Shown: piece after piece, positions 1-6,248 of the stretch
How the letters are laid out: each line of letters starts with the position of its first letter
Position numbering within the stretch: the first letter of the stretch is position 1
Assembly: GCA_023262195.1 (NCBI GenBank)
Contig: JALRDM010000395.1
Span: 1-9,443, forward strand
From: Salibacteraceae bacterium
GTDB lineage: Bacteria; Bacteroidota; Bacteroidia; Flavobacteriales_G; Salibacteraceae
Direction: 5' to 3'
DNA: 9,443 nt
Translations under genes and position numbers: made by a program
The notes under the pieces: model-generated
Told to the model about the DNA's origin: nothing
The model's database searches: none
The model's input: only the letters and a program-made list of their open reading frames with translations

Positions 1-1
1 A

Positions 2-964
2 CGCACTCAAATCATGAATTCGCTCCGCGGATTTTTCAACGAGCATGGTTACTTGGAAGTTGACACGCCAGTGCTCCAGCCGATTCCGGGTGGTGCCGCT
101 GCAAGACCTTTTGTTACCCACCATAATTCGCTGGACGTTGATATGTATTTGCGTATTGCCAATGAGCTCTATCTGAAACGATTGATCGTAGGTGGCTTCG
201 ATGGCGTATATGAGTTTTCACGAAACTTCCGAAATGAAGGAATGGACCGCACCCACAACCCTGAGTTTACAGTGATGGAAATCTATGTAGCCTACAAAGA
301 CTACCAATGGATGATGGATTTTACCGAAAAAATGATTGCAAAAACGGTGGTTGATCTGCACGATAAGTATGAAATCCCATTGGGCAAGCATACCATCAAT
401 TTCGCTCCGCCCTTTGACCGGATCACCTTCTTAGGTGCGATTGAAAAGTTTACAGGAACAGATGTGTCTACTATGGATGAGGCGGCTTTGAGAGATTTCT
501 GTAAAAGTCTGCACATCGAAATCGATGAGAGCATGGGAAAAGCCAAATTATTGGATGAGATTTTTGGTGAGAAATGTGAGCCAAACTTCATTCAGCCCAC
601 GTTTGTGATGGACTATCCTGTTGAGATGAGTCCGTTGTGTAAAAAACACCGCGATAATCCTAATTTGACCGAACGATTTGAGCTGATGGTAAATGGTAAG
701 GAGCTCGCCAATGCCTATTCAGAATTAAACGACCCGATAGACCAACGCGAGCGCTTCGAAGAGCAAATGAAACTGAGTGAAAAAGGTGACGATGAAGCGA
801 TGTTTATCGATCAAGATTTTTTACGTGCACTGGAATATGGCATGCCGCCTACGTCAGGCATGGGCATTGGTATAGACCGATTGGTGATGTTTTTAACCAA
901 TCAAGAATCCATTCAGGATGTCTTGTTCTTCCCTCAAATGCGACCGGAAAGGGAGTATTCATGA
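2..964 (+). CDS. lysS: Lysyl-tRNA synthetase, class II (LysRS), 5'-truncated by the window edge
   Basis: This cytoplasmic enzyme charges tRNA-Lys with lysine using ATP. The frame is already open at base 2 (R-T-Q-I before the first ATG at 14), so that ATG is internal and the true start lies upstream. About 320 codons are visible, against roughly 500 for the family, so the N-terminal OB-fold anticodon-binding domain is missing and only the class II catalytic domain is seen. Class II motif 2 is present ([15 protein letters not shown], about 227-270), preceded by the LysRS stretch [10 protein letters not shown] and then THHN. Motif 3 ([12 protein letters not shown]) lies at about 857-892. The protein ends QMRPEREYS, close to the usual LysRS C-terminus. 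No other gene is visibly co-transcribed upstream. A diverged copy of the final 25 bases lies just downstream. The identification is very secure; only the start is unknown. Confidence 0.97.
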   Translation, partial: RTQIMNSLRGFFNEHGYLEVDTPVLQPIPGGAAARPFVTHHNSLDVDMYLRIANELYLKRLIVGGFDGVYEFSRNFRNEGMDRTHNPEFTVMEIYVAYKDYQWMMDFTEKMIAKTVVDLHDKYEIPLGKHTINFAPPFDRITFLGAIEKFTGTDVSTMDEAALRDFCKSLHIEIDESMGKAKLLDEIFGEKCEPNFIQPTFVMDYPVEMSPLCKKHRDNPNLTERFELMVNGKELANAYSELNDPIDQRERFEEQMKLSEKGDDEAMFIDQDFLRALEYGMPPTSGMGIGIDRLVMFLTNQESIQDVLFFPQMRPEREYS

Positions 965-1018
965 GTACCAATCATATGAACAAATTGCGAACTAAATGCG
1001 ACCTGAAAGGGAGCATTT
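936..1018 (+). repeat. Imperfect direct repeat of the lysS 3' end (copies 936-960 and 994-1018)
   Basis: The last bases of lysS (936-960) recur at 994-1018, a shift of 58 bp, with 22 of 25 positions identical. Differences are G946 to T1004, T956 to C1014 and C960 to T1018. The second copy still reads M-R-P-E-R-E in its own frame but lies after the lysS stop and in a different frame relative to it. The chance of such a match is low, so a local duplication is the simplest reading. Confidence 0.75.
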
Positions 1019-1020
1019 TT
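994..1020 (+). terminator. Hairpin downstream of lysS, possible weak terminator
   Basis: AAATGC (994-999) pairs with GCATTT (1013-1018). Inside, CCT (1002-1004) pairs with AGG (1008-1010) around a GAA loop, with a symmetric GA/GA internal loop that could form tandem sheared G-A pairs. The T run at 1016-1020 is mostly inside the stem, so the U-tract is poor for classic intrinsic termination. Its position 30 nt after the lysS stop fits a 3'-end processing or termination role. The fold was drawn by hand. Confidence 0.35.
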
Positions 1021-1029
1021 GCTGTGAGT

Positions 1030-1037
1030 TATCTTTG
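1030..1037 (+). promoter_or_regulatory. Possible Bacteroidota -7 promoter element upstream of the DUF1801-like gene
   Basis: TATCTTTG at 1030-1037 matches the Bacteroidota -7 consensus TAnnTTTG exactly. No convincing TTG/TTTG -33 element lies 17-23 bp upstream, which is where the lysS-tail hairpin sits. It would give a leader of roughly 35-40 nt before the GTG at 1082. An eight-base match alone is weak evidence. Confidence 0.28.
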
Positions 1038-1081
1038 ATCATTGAGGTTTCAATTTTTCGAATTCGATTAACTCCATCCAC

Positions 1082-1450
1082 GTGAAAACCACCGTTGAAG
1101 AAATAAAGTCGGCACTACTTGCAGCGTTGGAAGCGCACGAGCCACCATTAAGACATCGTGGAACAACAGCAAACCGCACATTTGAAGGGACCATCCCTAC
1201 CATGCAAGGCAGACAAAAAGTTGATGGACACTACTTCGCGAGCATTGTAGAGAAACCAAAAGATGTTCGACTTTATTTCTTTCCCATCTACACCCATGTC
1301 GATGCCTTTTCTATTTCAAAAGAACTCGACAAAGCGCTCAAGGGTAAAAGCTGTTTTCACATCAAAAAACTGAGTCCAGAGTTGGAATCCGAAATTGCTG
1401 AAATGATCAAACTCGGCATTGAGCTTTACCAAAAAGACGGCATTATATAG
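1082..1450 (+). CDS. DUF1801-like (YdhG-type) small protein of unknown function
   Basis: This 122-residue protein is probably cytoplasmic; no signal peptide or membrane segment is visible. The C-terminal half carries the pattern I associate with the DUF1801 family: YFASI, then a VRLYFFPIYTH strand region, LKGKSCFHIKKL, and a closing helix ending G-x-E-L-Y-Q-K-D-G-I. Its length is normal for that family, whose biochemical role is not established. The start is GTG at 1082: the frame is closed by TGA at 1043-1045, and no ATG or TTG lies between. No Shine-Dalgarno sequence is evident, which is common in Bacteroidota. gpsA begins 26 nt downstream on the same strand, so the two may be co-transcribed, but no functional link is implied. 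Family assignment is from memory of the motif and fairly likely. Confidence 0.8.
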   Translation: MKTTVEEIKSALLAALEAHEPPLRHRGTTANRTFEGTIPTMQGRQKVDGHYFASIVEKPKDVRLYFFPIYTHVDAFSISKELDKALKGKSCFHIKKLSPELESEIAEMIKLGIELYQKDGII

Positions 1451-1476
1451 TCGTTGATTTATTAGGTTTGACCCCA

Positions 1477-2469
1477 ATGGAAAAATCTTATGCCATTATC
1501 GGAGGTGGAAGTTGGGCCACCGCGATTGCAAAAATGCTTTGCAATAACTCCTCAAATGTTTCGTGGTGGCTCAGAAAACAAGAAGATGTAGATCACCTCA
1601 TAAAGTACAGACACAATCCGAGGTACCTGCAATCGGTTGAATTCGATCTCAACAAAATCACCCCTTCCAATGATTTAAAGACCTGTATAGAATCAAGCGA
1701 TATTGTGGTAATTGCTGTGCCGTCTGCATTTGTTTTTCAAACCTTTAATGGATTCCAATGTGAAGGATTATCTAATAAAATAATTTTTAGTGCCATTAAG
1801 GGTATTGTGCCAGAGTATCACAGCATACCAGCTCGTTTCTTTCACAAAGAATTTGACATACCCTATGACAGAATAGGCATCATATCTGGCCCATGTCATG
1901 CTGAAGAAATTGCCCTTGAGCGGTTAAGTTACTTAACGCTTGCATGCCAAGATCAGAGTATTGCTGCCGAAATGGCTAAAGCTCTAGCATGCCGTTATGT
2001 AAAGACATCTACATCCGAAGATATCTTCGGGACTGAAATTAGCGCAGTCATGAAAAACATCATGGCTATAGCATCGGGAATATGCCATGGACTTGGCTAT
2101 GGCGACAACTTTCAAGCCGTACTGATTAGCAACGCTATTAGAGAAATTGAGCGCTTTGTGGATGAAGTAAATCCAGTCCATAGAGATGTGAAATCCTCCG
2201 CATATTTGGGAGACTTGCTCGTAACGGCCTATTCACAGTTTAGCCGTAATCGAACATTTGGTAATATGATCGGAAAAGGATACAGCGTAAAGGCTGCTCA
2301 ATTGGAGATGAGCATGATTGCCGAAGGATACTATGCCGTAGCCTCTATTGTGGAGATGAATAAAAAGTTTGAAGCTGATATTCCGATCACTGAGGCAGTA
2401 CACCGAATACTGTATGAAAAAATCAGCCCAGTCATTGAAATCAATTTACTTAAAGACCAATTAGACTAG
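1477..2469 (+). CDS. gpsA: NAD(P)-dependent glycerol-3-phosphate dehydrogenase
   Basis: GpsA reduces dihydroxyacetone phosphate to sn-glycerol 3-phosphate in the cytoplasm, supplying the backbone for membrane phospholipids. The 330-residue product has the N-terminal Rossmann dinucleotide motif G9-G-G11-S-W-A14 (GxGxxA), a strand and conserved loop IVVIAVPS, the SAIKG segment, and GPCHAEE (138-144). The catalytic lysine region AVMKNIMAIASG has Lys at 193, and the substrate-binding end includes GDLLVTAYSQFSRNRTFG. Length is usual for the family. I chose ATG at 1477: a TTG three codons upstream (1468) is also in frame, but the ATG puts the Rossmann glycine motif at the usual distance from the N-terminus. 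It follows the DUF1801-like gene by 26 nt and converges on the uvrC-side gene. No frameshift or missing key residue is seen. Confidence 0.95.
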   Translation: MEKSYAIIGGGSWATAIAKMLCNNSSNVSWWLRKQEDVDHLIKYRHNPRYLQSVEFDLNKITPSNDLKTCIESSDIVVIAVPSAFVFQTFNGFQCEGLSNKIIFSAIKGIVPEYHSIPARFFHKEFDIPYDRIGIISGPCHAEEIALERLSYLTLACQDQSIAAEMAKALACRYVKTSTSEDIFGTEISAVMKNIMAIASGICHGLGYGDNFQAVLISNAIREIERFVDEVNPVHRDVKSSAYLGDLLVTAYSQFSRNRTFGNMIGKGYSVKAAQLEMSMIAEGYYAVASIVEMNKKFEADIPITEAVHRILYEKISPVIEINLLKDQLD

Positions 2470-2482
2470 TTGGTTGACTCCT

Positions 2483-2535
2483 CAAGCTCCTTTGTGCGAG
2501 TAATATCAATTGCATAGCTCACAAAGGATCGCTTG
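2483..2535. repeat. Inverted repeat between convergent genes, candidate bidirectional 3'-end hairpin
   Basis: A perfect 9-bp inverted repeat, TCCTTTGTG (2488-2496) and CACAAAGGA (2520-2528), is extended outward by CAAGC (2483-2487) and GCTTG (2531-2535) with a 2-nt bulge. The loop is 23 nt. It lies between the gpsA stop (2469) and the stop of the minus-strand ORF (2577), as expected for a shared transcription end. Neither side has a T-tract, so it is not a standard intrinsic terminator. Confidence 0.45.
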
Positions 2536-2576
2536 CTTGCTCTGCTTGAGTTGATGGCAATGGGACAAATATACCT

Positions 2577-2828
2577 TTAGCACCACAACGTCTTGTTTGA
2601 TTCACTGACCGACTGCTCTACCCAAGTCACAGACTCATCGGTTTCATAGACTTTCAATAATATTTCATCCCGTTTTGCTACGATGGCGTCAGGCCAAGCT
2701 TCAGATTTTGCATAGTCCACATTTCTCTTTCCTATCAAGCTATCTCTCAGTGCTTTATCCCGAGTTGCGTTTTCACTAATAAACTCAAGTCTCAGCTCTT
2801 CGTCAAACATCACGGAGTCAATTGGCAA
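2577..2828 (-). CDS. Unrecognised small protein downstream of uvrC
   Basis: I do not recognise this ORF. It encodes 83 residues if it starts at TTG (2828-2826), only 4 nt after the uvrC stop, or 77 residues from ATG at 2810-2808. The tight spacing fits translational coupling with uvrC on the minus strand. The product is charged and soluble-looking, rich in Glu, Asp, Lys and Ser, with an N-terminal acidic stretch (MFDEELRLEF), a central RDKALRDSLIGKR segment predicted helical by eye, and a C-terminal WVEQSVSES then LWC ending. No signal peptide, membrane segment or known motif is seen. It is followed by the convergent-gap hairpin. The codon pattern looks coding, but with no homology in hand it could be a spurious or decaying ORF. 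Confidence 0.42.
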   Translation of the reverse strand: MPIDSVMFDEELRLEFISENATRDKALRDSLIGKRNVDYAKSEAWPDAIVAKRDEILLKVYETDESVTWVEQSVSESNKTLWC

Positions 2829-2832
2829 TTGA

Positions 2833-4647
2833 TCAAGGTTTTTTGTGGTCCTTAAAGTAGCTGAGCAGCAATTCTGCTTGGTTTGTATTCAACACCTTCT
2901 CTAAATCCTCTTTCTTAAGCTTCGATATACGATCTACACTCCCAAAACTTCGCAACAGTTCTTTCGCGGTCTTTACACCAATACCCTGAACATTGAGCAA
3001 CTCACTGGTAAAAGCCGCTTTGCTACGTTTGTTCCTGTGGTGTGTAATTCCAAAGCGATGCGCTTCGTTACGTAGTCTTTGAATGACCTTCAAGGATTCA
3101 CTGCGCTTGTCAATGTATAATGGTATCGGATCTTCTGGAAAGAAAATCTCTTCCAGCTTTTTTGCAATACCCACCACGGCTACTTTACCACGAAGGCCAA
3201 GTTTATCGATACTCTTCATCGCTGAGCTTAATTGACCTTTACCTCCATCAACAATAATAAGCTGTGGCATGGATTGATTCTCATCTTGCAGTCGTTTGTA
3301 TCTACGATATATGACCTCTTCCATGGATGCAAAATCATTGGGTCCTTCCACTGTTTTGATATTGAAGTGCCGATAATCCTTTTTTGCAGGTTTCGCGTTC
3401 TTAAACACCACACACGCTGCCACGGGATAAGAGCCTTGAAAGTTTGAGTTATCAAAACACTCTATATGTCTTGGAAGCTCCTTTAATCTTAAGTCCTTCT
3501 GTATGGTTTTCATAATCCGGTTTGAATGCCGTTCTGGATCTACTTTATCCTGAGCACGCTGTCGCTCAAGCATAAAAAACCGCACATTCTTCAATGAAAA
3601 ATCTATGAGCGCTTTCTTATCACCGCGCTGCGCATGGTGAAACTTCATAGTATCCCAAGTTGCATCAATAGGAATGGACGTGACAATCTCCTTTGCGTCA
3701 CTGCTAAATATATTGCGCATTTCAGCTACAAATGACAGCATTAGATCTTCCGATGACTCATCAAGCTTCTTTTTAAACTCAACCGAATGAGATTGAATGA
3801 TGGCGCCTTTCACCACGCGCAAGTAATTTAGATATGCGTAGGCATCATCCGCAATAATGGATACTGCGTCTAAGTTCTGAAGATTAGGATTCACTACCAC
3901 CGACTTACTCTGGTAGTCATTAAGCAAATCAATGCGTGATTTGAGTTCAGCTGCCTTCTCAAAGTCCAACACGCCAGCCGCAACGCTCATCTTTTGTTTC
4001 ATCTGTGAAATCACGGAATCAACATCTCCTTTAATAATGCTACGGATTTCACTAACGCTCTGATTATAATCTTCTTCCGTTTGCTTGCCTTCACATGGTC
4101 CTAAGCAGTTGCCAAGGTGATGCTCTAAACACACCTTAAACTTACCAGCATTAATGTTTTCTTCTGATAAATTATACTTACACGTTCTGATCTTATGAAT
4201 CTTGCTAATTACCCCTAGCACAGCTTTCATCTTCTTTACTGAAGCGTACGGGCCATAATATTCTGAGCCATCTTTGAAAATGTTGCGCGTTGGAAACACC
4301 CGCGGGAAGCGTTCGTTTTTAATGCAAATCCAAGGGTACGTCTTATCATCGCGCAGTTGGATGTTGAACTTTGGCTGATGCTCTTTAATCATTGAGTTTT
4401 CCAGCAACAATGCTTCGTACTCATTCTCAACCACGATATGTTCAACATCACGAATATTTCTTACCAGCAGAGCCGTTTTGCCACTTTCATATCGATCGCG
4501 ATTGAAGTAAGAACCAACACGCTTGCGAAGATTCTTGGCCTTGCCTACGTAGATGATTACTCCCGATTTATCCAAGTATTGATAGACCCCTGGCTTATAG
4601 GGCAATCCCTTAATCTTATCTTCTAAACTCGGAGCTATTGAATTCAT
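2833..4647 (-). CDS. uvrC: UvrABC excinuclease subunit C
   Basis: UvrC makes both incisions around a bulky DNA lesion during nucleotide excision repair, acting with UvrB after UvrA damage recognition. The 604-residue product has every expected part. The GIY-YIG 3' nuclease domain is N-terminal (G20-V-Y22, Y33-V-G35, with R41 and Glu near 76-83). Four cysteines (C156, C173, C181, C185) match the iron-sulfur ligands known in E. coli UvrC, with a longer first spacer (16 residues). The UVR (UvrB-interacting) motif is at about 208-242. The RNase H-like 5' nuclease has D399 (CFDNS), D467 (IVDGGKGQ) and H530 (EAHRFGITHHR). Helix-hairpin-helix DNA-binding motifs lie at about 549-600 (VQGIGVKTAKELL). 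ATG at 4647 is the natural start, and it is divergent from the CarH-like regulator. Length and residues indicate a functional enzyme. Confidence 0.98.
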   Translation of the reverse strand: MNSIAPSLEDKIKGLPYKPGVYQYLDKSGVIIYVGKAKNLRKRVGSYFNRDRYESGKTALLVRNIRDVEHIVVENEYEALLLENSMIKEHQPKFNIQLRDDKTYPWICIKNERFPRVFPTRNIFKDGSEYYGPYASVKKMKAVLGVISKIHKIRTCKYNLSEENINAGKFKVCLEHHLGNCLGPCEGKQTEEDYNQSVSEIRSIIKGDVDSVISQMKQKMSVAAGVLDFEKAAELKSRIDLLNDYQSKSVVVNPNLQNLDAVSIIADDAYAYLNYLRVVKGAIIQSHSVEFKKKLDESSEDLMLSFVAEMRNIFSSDAKEIVTSIPIDATWDTMKFHHAQRGDKKALIDFSLKNVRFFMLERQRAQDKVDPERHSNRIMKTIQKDLRLKELPRHIECFDNSNFQGSYPVAACVVFKNAKPAKKDYRHFNIKTVEGPNDFASMEEVIYRRYKRLQDENQSMPQLIIVDGGKGQLSSAMKSIDKLGLRGKVAVVGIAKKLEEIFFPEDPIPLYIDKRSESLKVIQRLRNEAHRFGITHHRNKRSKAAFTSELLNVQGIGVKTAKELLRSFGSVDRISKLKKEDLEKVLNTNQAELLLSYFKDHKKP

Positions 4648-4661
4648 CGTAAACCAGCGTA

Positions 4662-4694
4662 TAAAGTTATTATGTGAATGGTTGGAAAATGCAA
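4662..4694 (-). promoter_or_regulatory. Possible uvrC promoter
   Basis: Read on the minus strand, TAACTTTA (4669-4662) differs from the Bacteroidota -7 consensus TAnnTTTG at one base. A TTG (4694-4692) lies 22 bp upstream, within the usual spacing for the -33 element. It would give a leader of only about 10 nt before the ATG at 4647. The match is modest. Confidence 0.3.
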
Positions 4695-4716
4695 TAAAAT
4701 GATTTGAACTAATTTC

Positions 4717-4731
4717 AACAAACGTTGTTTA
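4717..4731. promoter_or_regulatory. Small palindrome at the regulator start, possible autoregulatory site
   Basis: AACAA (4717-4721) and TTGTT (4725-4729) form a perfect inverted repeat around ACG, 8 bp before the regulator's ATG (4738). The right arm extends to TTGTTTA (4725-4731), the same core that recurs in the promoter gap before the sigma gene. This fits binding by the adjacent MerR-type protein to its own leader, but short AT-rich matches can be coincidental. Confidence 0.35.
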
Positions 4732-4737
4732 GCCATC

Positions 4738-5628
4738 ATGAACACGTACTCCATTAAGGATTTAGAAAAATTAACTGGTATCAAGGCGCATACCATAAGG
4801 GCGTGGGAGCAACGCTATGGCCTCATCGAACCAAAAAGGACGGATACGAACATCCGGTACTATGATGATGAACAGCTAAAGCATCTGCTCAACGTTTCTC
4901 TGCTAAGTAAGAATGGATTTAAGATTTCGAAGATTTGCCGCTGGAGCGATGAGGAATTTGAGCAGACGATAAGAGAAGTATATGACAGGACGCTTATACA
5001 TTCTTCTGGTCCACACATAGAAATAAGCGCCAACGATCTCATTACAGCCATGATTGATCTTGATGCGGCCAAGTTCAATGCCATTTACGAGTCCTCTATT
5101 CAAACCCACGGATTTCAGGATACAATCAAAGAAGTGATTTATCCATTTCTGGAGAAAGTTGGCATTTTGTGGACCATCGGTCAAATCAATATTGCCCAGG
5201 AGCATTTTGTCTCGTGTTTGATTCGTCAAAAGATTATAGCCGCGATTGATCGCTTGAGTAATAATCTGGAGGGTAAGAAGTTTGTCCTTTTCTTGCCTGA
5301 GGGTGAACACCATGAAATTGGATTATTACTCGCTTACTATCTGTTGAAAGAGCAAGGACAGAATGTATATTATCTCGGGCAAAATTTACCCACAAAGGAT
5401 ATTGGAGATGTGATTGAGACCATCCAACCCGACTTTGTATTGACTTTTATTGTTGACCCAAGTCTAATCAACACGGCAGATAAGCTTGTAAGTCATTTGC
5501 AAGAAGCATCACAGAATTCAAAATTGCTTATAGCGTCTCGGCCAAGTGAGAAGCTTAATAACGAAGCATTCCCCAATGTTCAATTCATGCACAGCATGGA
5601 TGATCTAACCGCAATCATTCACGAATAG
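4738..5628 (+). CDS. MerR-family regulator with cobalamin-binding domain (CarH/LitR-like light sensor)
   Basis: This probably represses carotenoid genes in the dark when bound to adenosylcobalamin and is released by light, as known for CarH/LitR proteins. The 296-residue product begins with a MerR winged-helix domain (about 1-70; YSIKDLEKLTGI, TIRAWEQRYGLI, RYYDD). A helical cap of the B12-binding module spans about 95-175, with the CarH signature W145-x9-E155-H156. A Rossmann-like B12 domain follows from about 180, with E190-x-H192-x-x-G195 in place of the common DxHxxG; H192 would be the lower cobalt ligand. It lies divergent to uvrC and directly upstream of an ECF sigma gene and crtI-crtB, the typical setting for light-induced carotenogenesis in this phylum. 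TTGTTTA-type repeats flank it on both sides. Light and cobalamin response are inferred from these motifs, not shown. Confidence 0.92.
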   Translation: MNTYSIKDLEKLTGIKAHTIRAWEQRYGLIEPKRTDTNIRYYDDEQLKHLLNVSLLSKNGFKISKICRWSDEEFEQTIREVYDRTLIHSSGPHIEISANDLITAMIDLDAAKFNAIYESSIQTHGFQDTIKEVIYPFLEKVGILWTIGQINIAQEHFVSCLIRQKIIAAIDRLSNNLEGKKFVLFLPEGEHHEIGLLLAYYLLKEQGQNVYYLGQNLPTKDIGDVIETIQPDFVLTFIVDPSLINTADKLVSHLQEASQNSKLLIASRPSEKLNNEAFPNVQFMHSMDDLTAIIHE

Positions 5629-5633
5629 AAATA

Positions 5634-5669
5634 TTTTGTTTACCCTTTTGTAAAAAAAGTTAAACAAAA
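5634..5669. promoter_or_regulatory. Inverted-repeat operator candidate upstream of the sigma gene promoter
   Basis: TTTTGTTTA (5634-5642) and TAAACAAAA (5661-5669) form a perfect 9-bp inverted repeat separated by 18 bp. A second overlapping inverted repeat, CTTTTGT (5645-5651) with ACAAAAG (5664-5670), shares the right arm. The element ends just before the -33 box of the proposed promoter. A role as CarH binding site is inferred from position and from reuse of the same core elsewhere in the gap. Confidence 0.5.
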
Positions 5670-5732
5670 GTTTGGGTTTACTATATCTACTCTTATTTTT
5701 GTGTAACTTTTAATCAAAATAGTTAAACAAAA
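5658..5732. repeat. 12-bp direct repeat flanking the sigma gene promoter
   Basis: AGTTAAACAAAA occurs exactly at 5658-5669 and again at 5721-5732. The copies are 63 bp apart, about six helical turns, placing them on the same DNA face. One copy abuts the -33 box and the other covers the leader up to the first base of the sigma ATG. Binding at both could block initiation or loop the promoter. Confidence 0.55.
5671..5701 (+). promoter_or_regulatory. Bacteroidota-type promoter for the sigma-crt operon
   Basis: A -33 TTTG (5671-5674) and a -7 TATTTTTG (5694-5701, exact TAnnTTTG) are separated by 19 bp, the expected geometry for the phylum's primary sigma factor. Transcription would start near 5706-5709, giving a leader of about 25 nt that contains the downstream operator-like repeat. 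This is the best promoter match in the window and implies that sigma and the pigment genes can be read independently of the regulator. Confidence 0.6.
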
Positions 5733-6241
5733 TGTCAACAGTAGAATATAATAATCACCTTCTCTCTCATAAGCAAGCGTTAGAATATTTTGCTTTGAGT
5801 CTTACTTCAAATCGTGACGATGCTCAAGATTTAATGCAAGACACGTTTATGAAGGCTATTGCGTATAGAGAAAAATTCAAGGAAGCAACCAACCTCAAAG
5901 CATGGTTATACACCATAATGAAAAACACCTTCATTAATAAGTATAGAAGGAAAGTTAAGTCGAGAACCATCATCGATCAAAGTGAAGATTTATATTATCT
6001 AAACAATGCTCCCGATGGAAAAGATAAGCACCCAAGTCACTTGTACAACACGCAAGAAATCATGAAGGAATTGAATGCGCTTCAAGATGAATACCGTATT
6101 CCATTCACCATGCACCACGAAGGGTATAAGTATAAAGAGATTGCAGATCACCTTAACCTTCCAATCGGAACTGTGAAAAGCCGTATCTTTTTAGCCAGAC
6201 AAAAACTCATGGATTCGTTAAAGGAATTCAATCCGAATTAA
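5732..6241 (+). CDS. ECF-type RNA polymerase sigma factor of the carotenoid cluster
   Basis: This alternative sigma factor directs RNA polymerase to specific promoters. The 169-residue product has region 2 at about 13-76 (DDAQDLMQDTFMKA at 29-42; LKAWLYTIMKNTFINKYRR) and region 4 at about 108-163 (helix-turn-helix EIADHLNLPIGTVKSRIFLARQKL). A linker of about 30 residues joins them, the normal two-domain ECF plan. No anti-sigma gene is adjacent, so control is probably transcriptional, through the CarH-like regulator and the operator-like repeats upstream. Comparable sigma genes accompany LitR/CarH regulators in light-induced carotenoid systems (LitS-like). The stop is 7 nt before crtI, so the pigment genes should be co-transcribed and may also be its targets. 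ATG at 5732 fits region 2 spacing. Its actual regulon cannot be read from this window. Confidence 0.92.
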   Translation: MSTVEYNNHLLSHKQALEYFALSLTSNRDDAQDLMQDTFMKAIAYREKFKEATNLKAWLYTIMKNTFINKYRRKVKSRTIIDQSEDLYYLNNAPDGKDKHPSHLYNTQEIMKELNALQDEYRIPFTMHHEGYKYKEIADHLNLPIGTVKSRIFLARQKLMDSLKEFNPN

Positions 6242-6248
6242 TCACCAC

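Noticed and set aside
14..964. ATG at 14 as the lysS start
   Set aside because: The frame is open to the window edge and the conserved catalytic domain is already under way; this Met is internal.
1468..2469. TTG start for gpsA
   Set aside because: ATG three codons downstream gives the usual distance to the Rossmann glycine motif; the extra M-T-P adds nothing conserved.
4903..5313. 136-codon minus-strand ORF opposite the CarH-like gene
   Set aside because: It is antisense to clear MerR/B12 domains, with no motif or promoter of its own.
5629..5731. Intrinsic terminator after the regulator formed by the TTTTGTTTA/TAAACAAAA repeat
   Set aside because: The stem is almost all A-T with an 18-nt loop, too weak for termination. 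Its position beside a promoter fits an operator better.
5629..5731. Cobalamin riboswitch upstream of the sigma gene
   Set aside because: The gap is about 100 nt, AT-rich, and lacks the B12-box and the large folded structure; cobalamin sensing is explained by the regulator protein.
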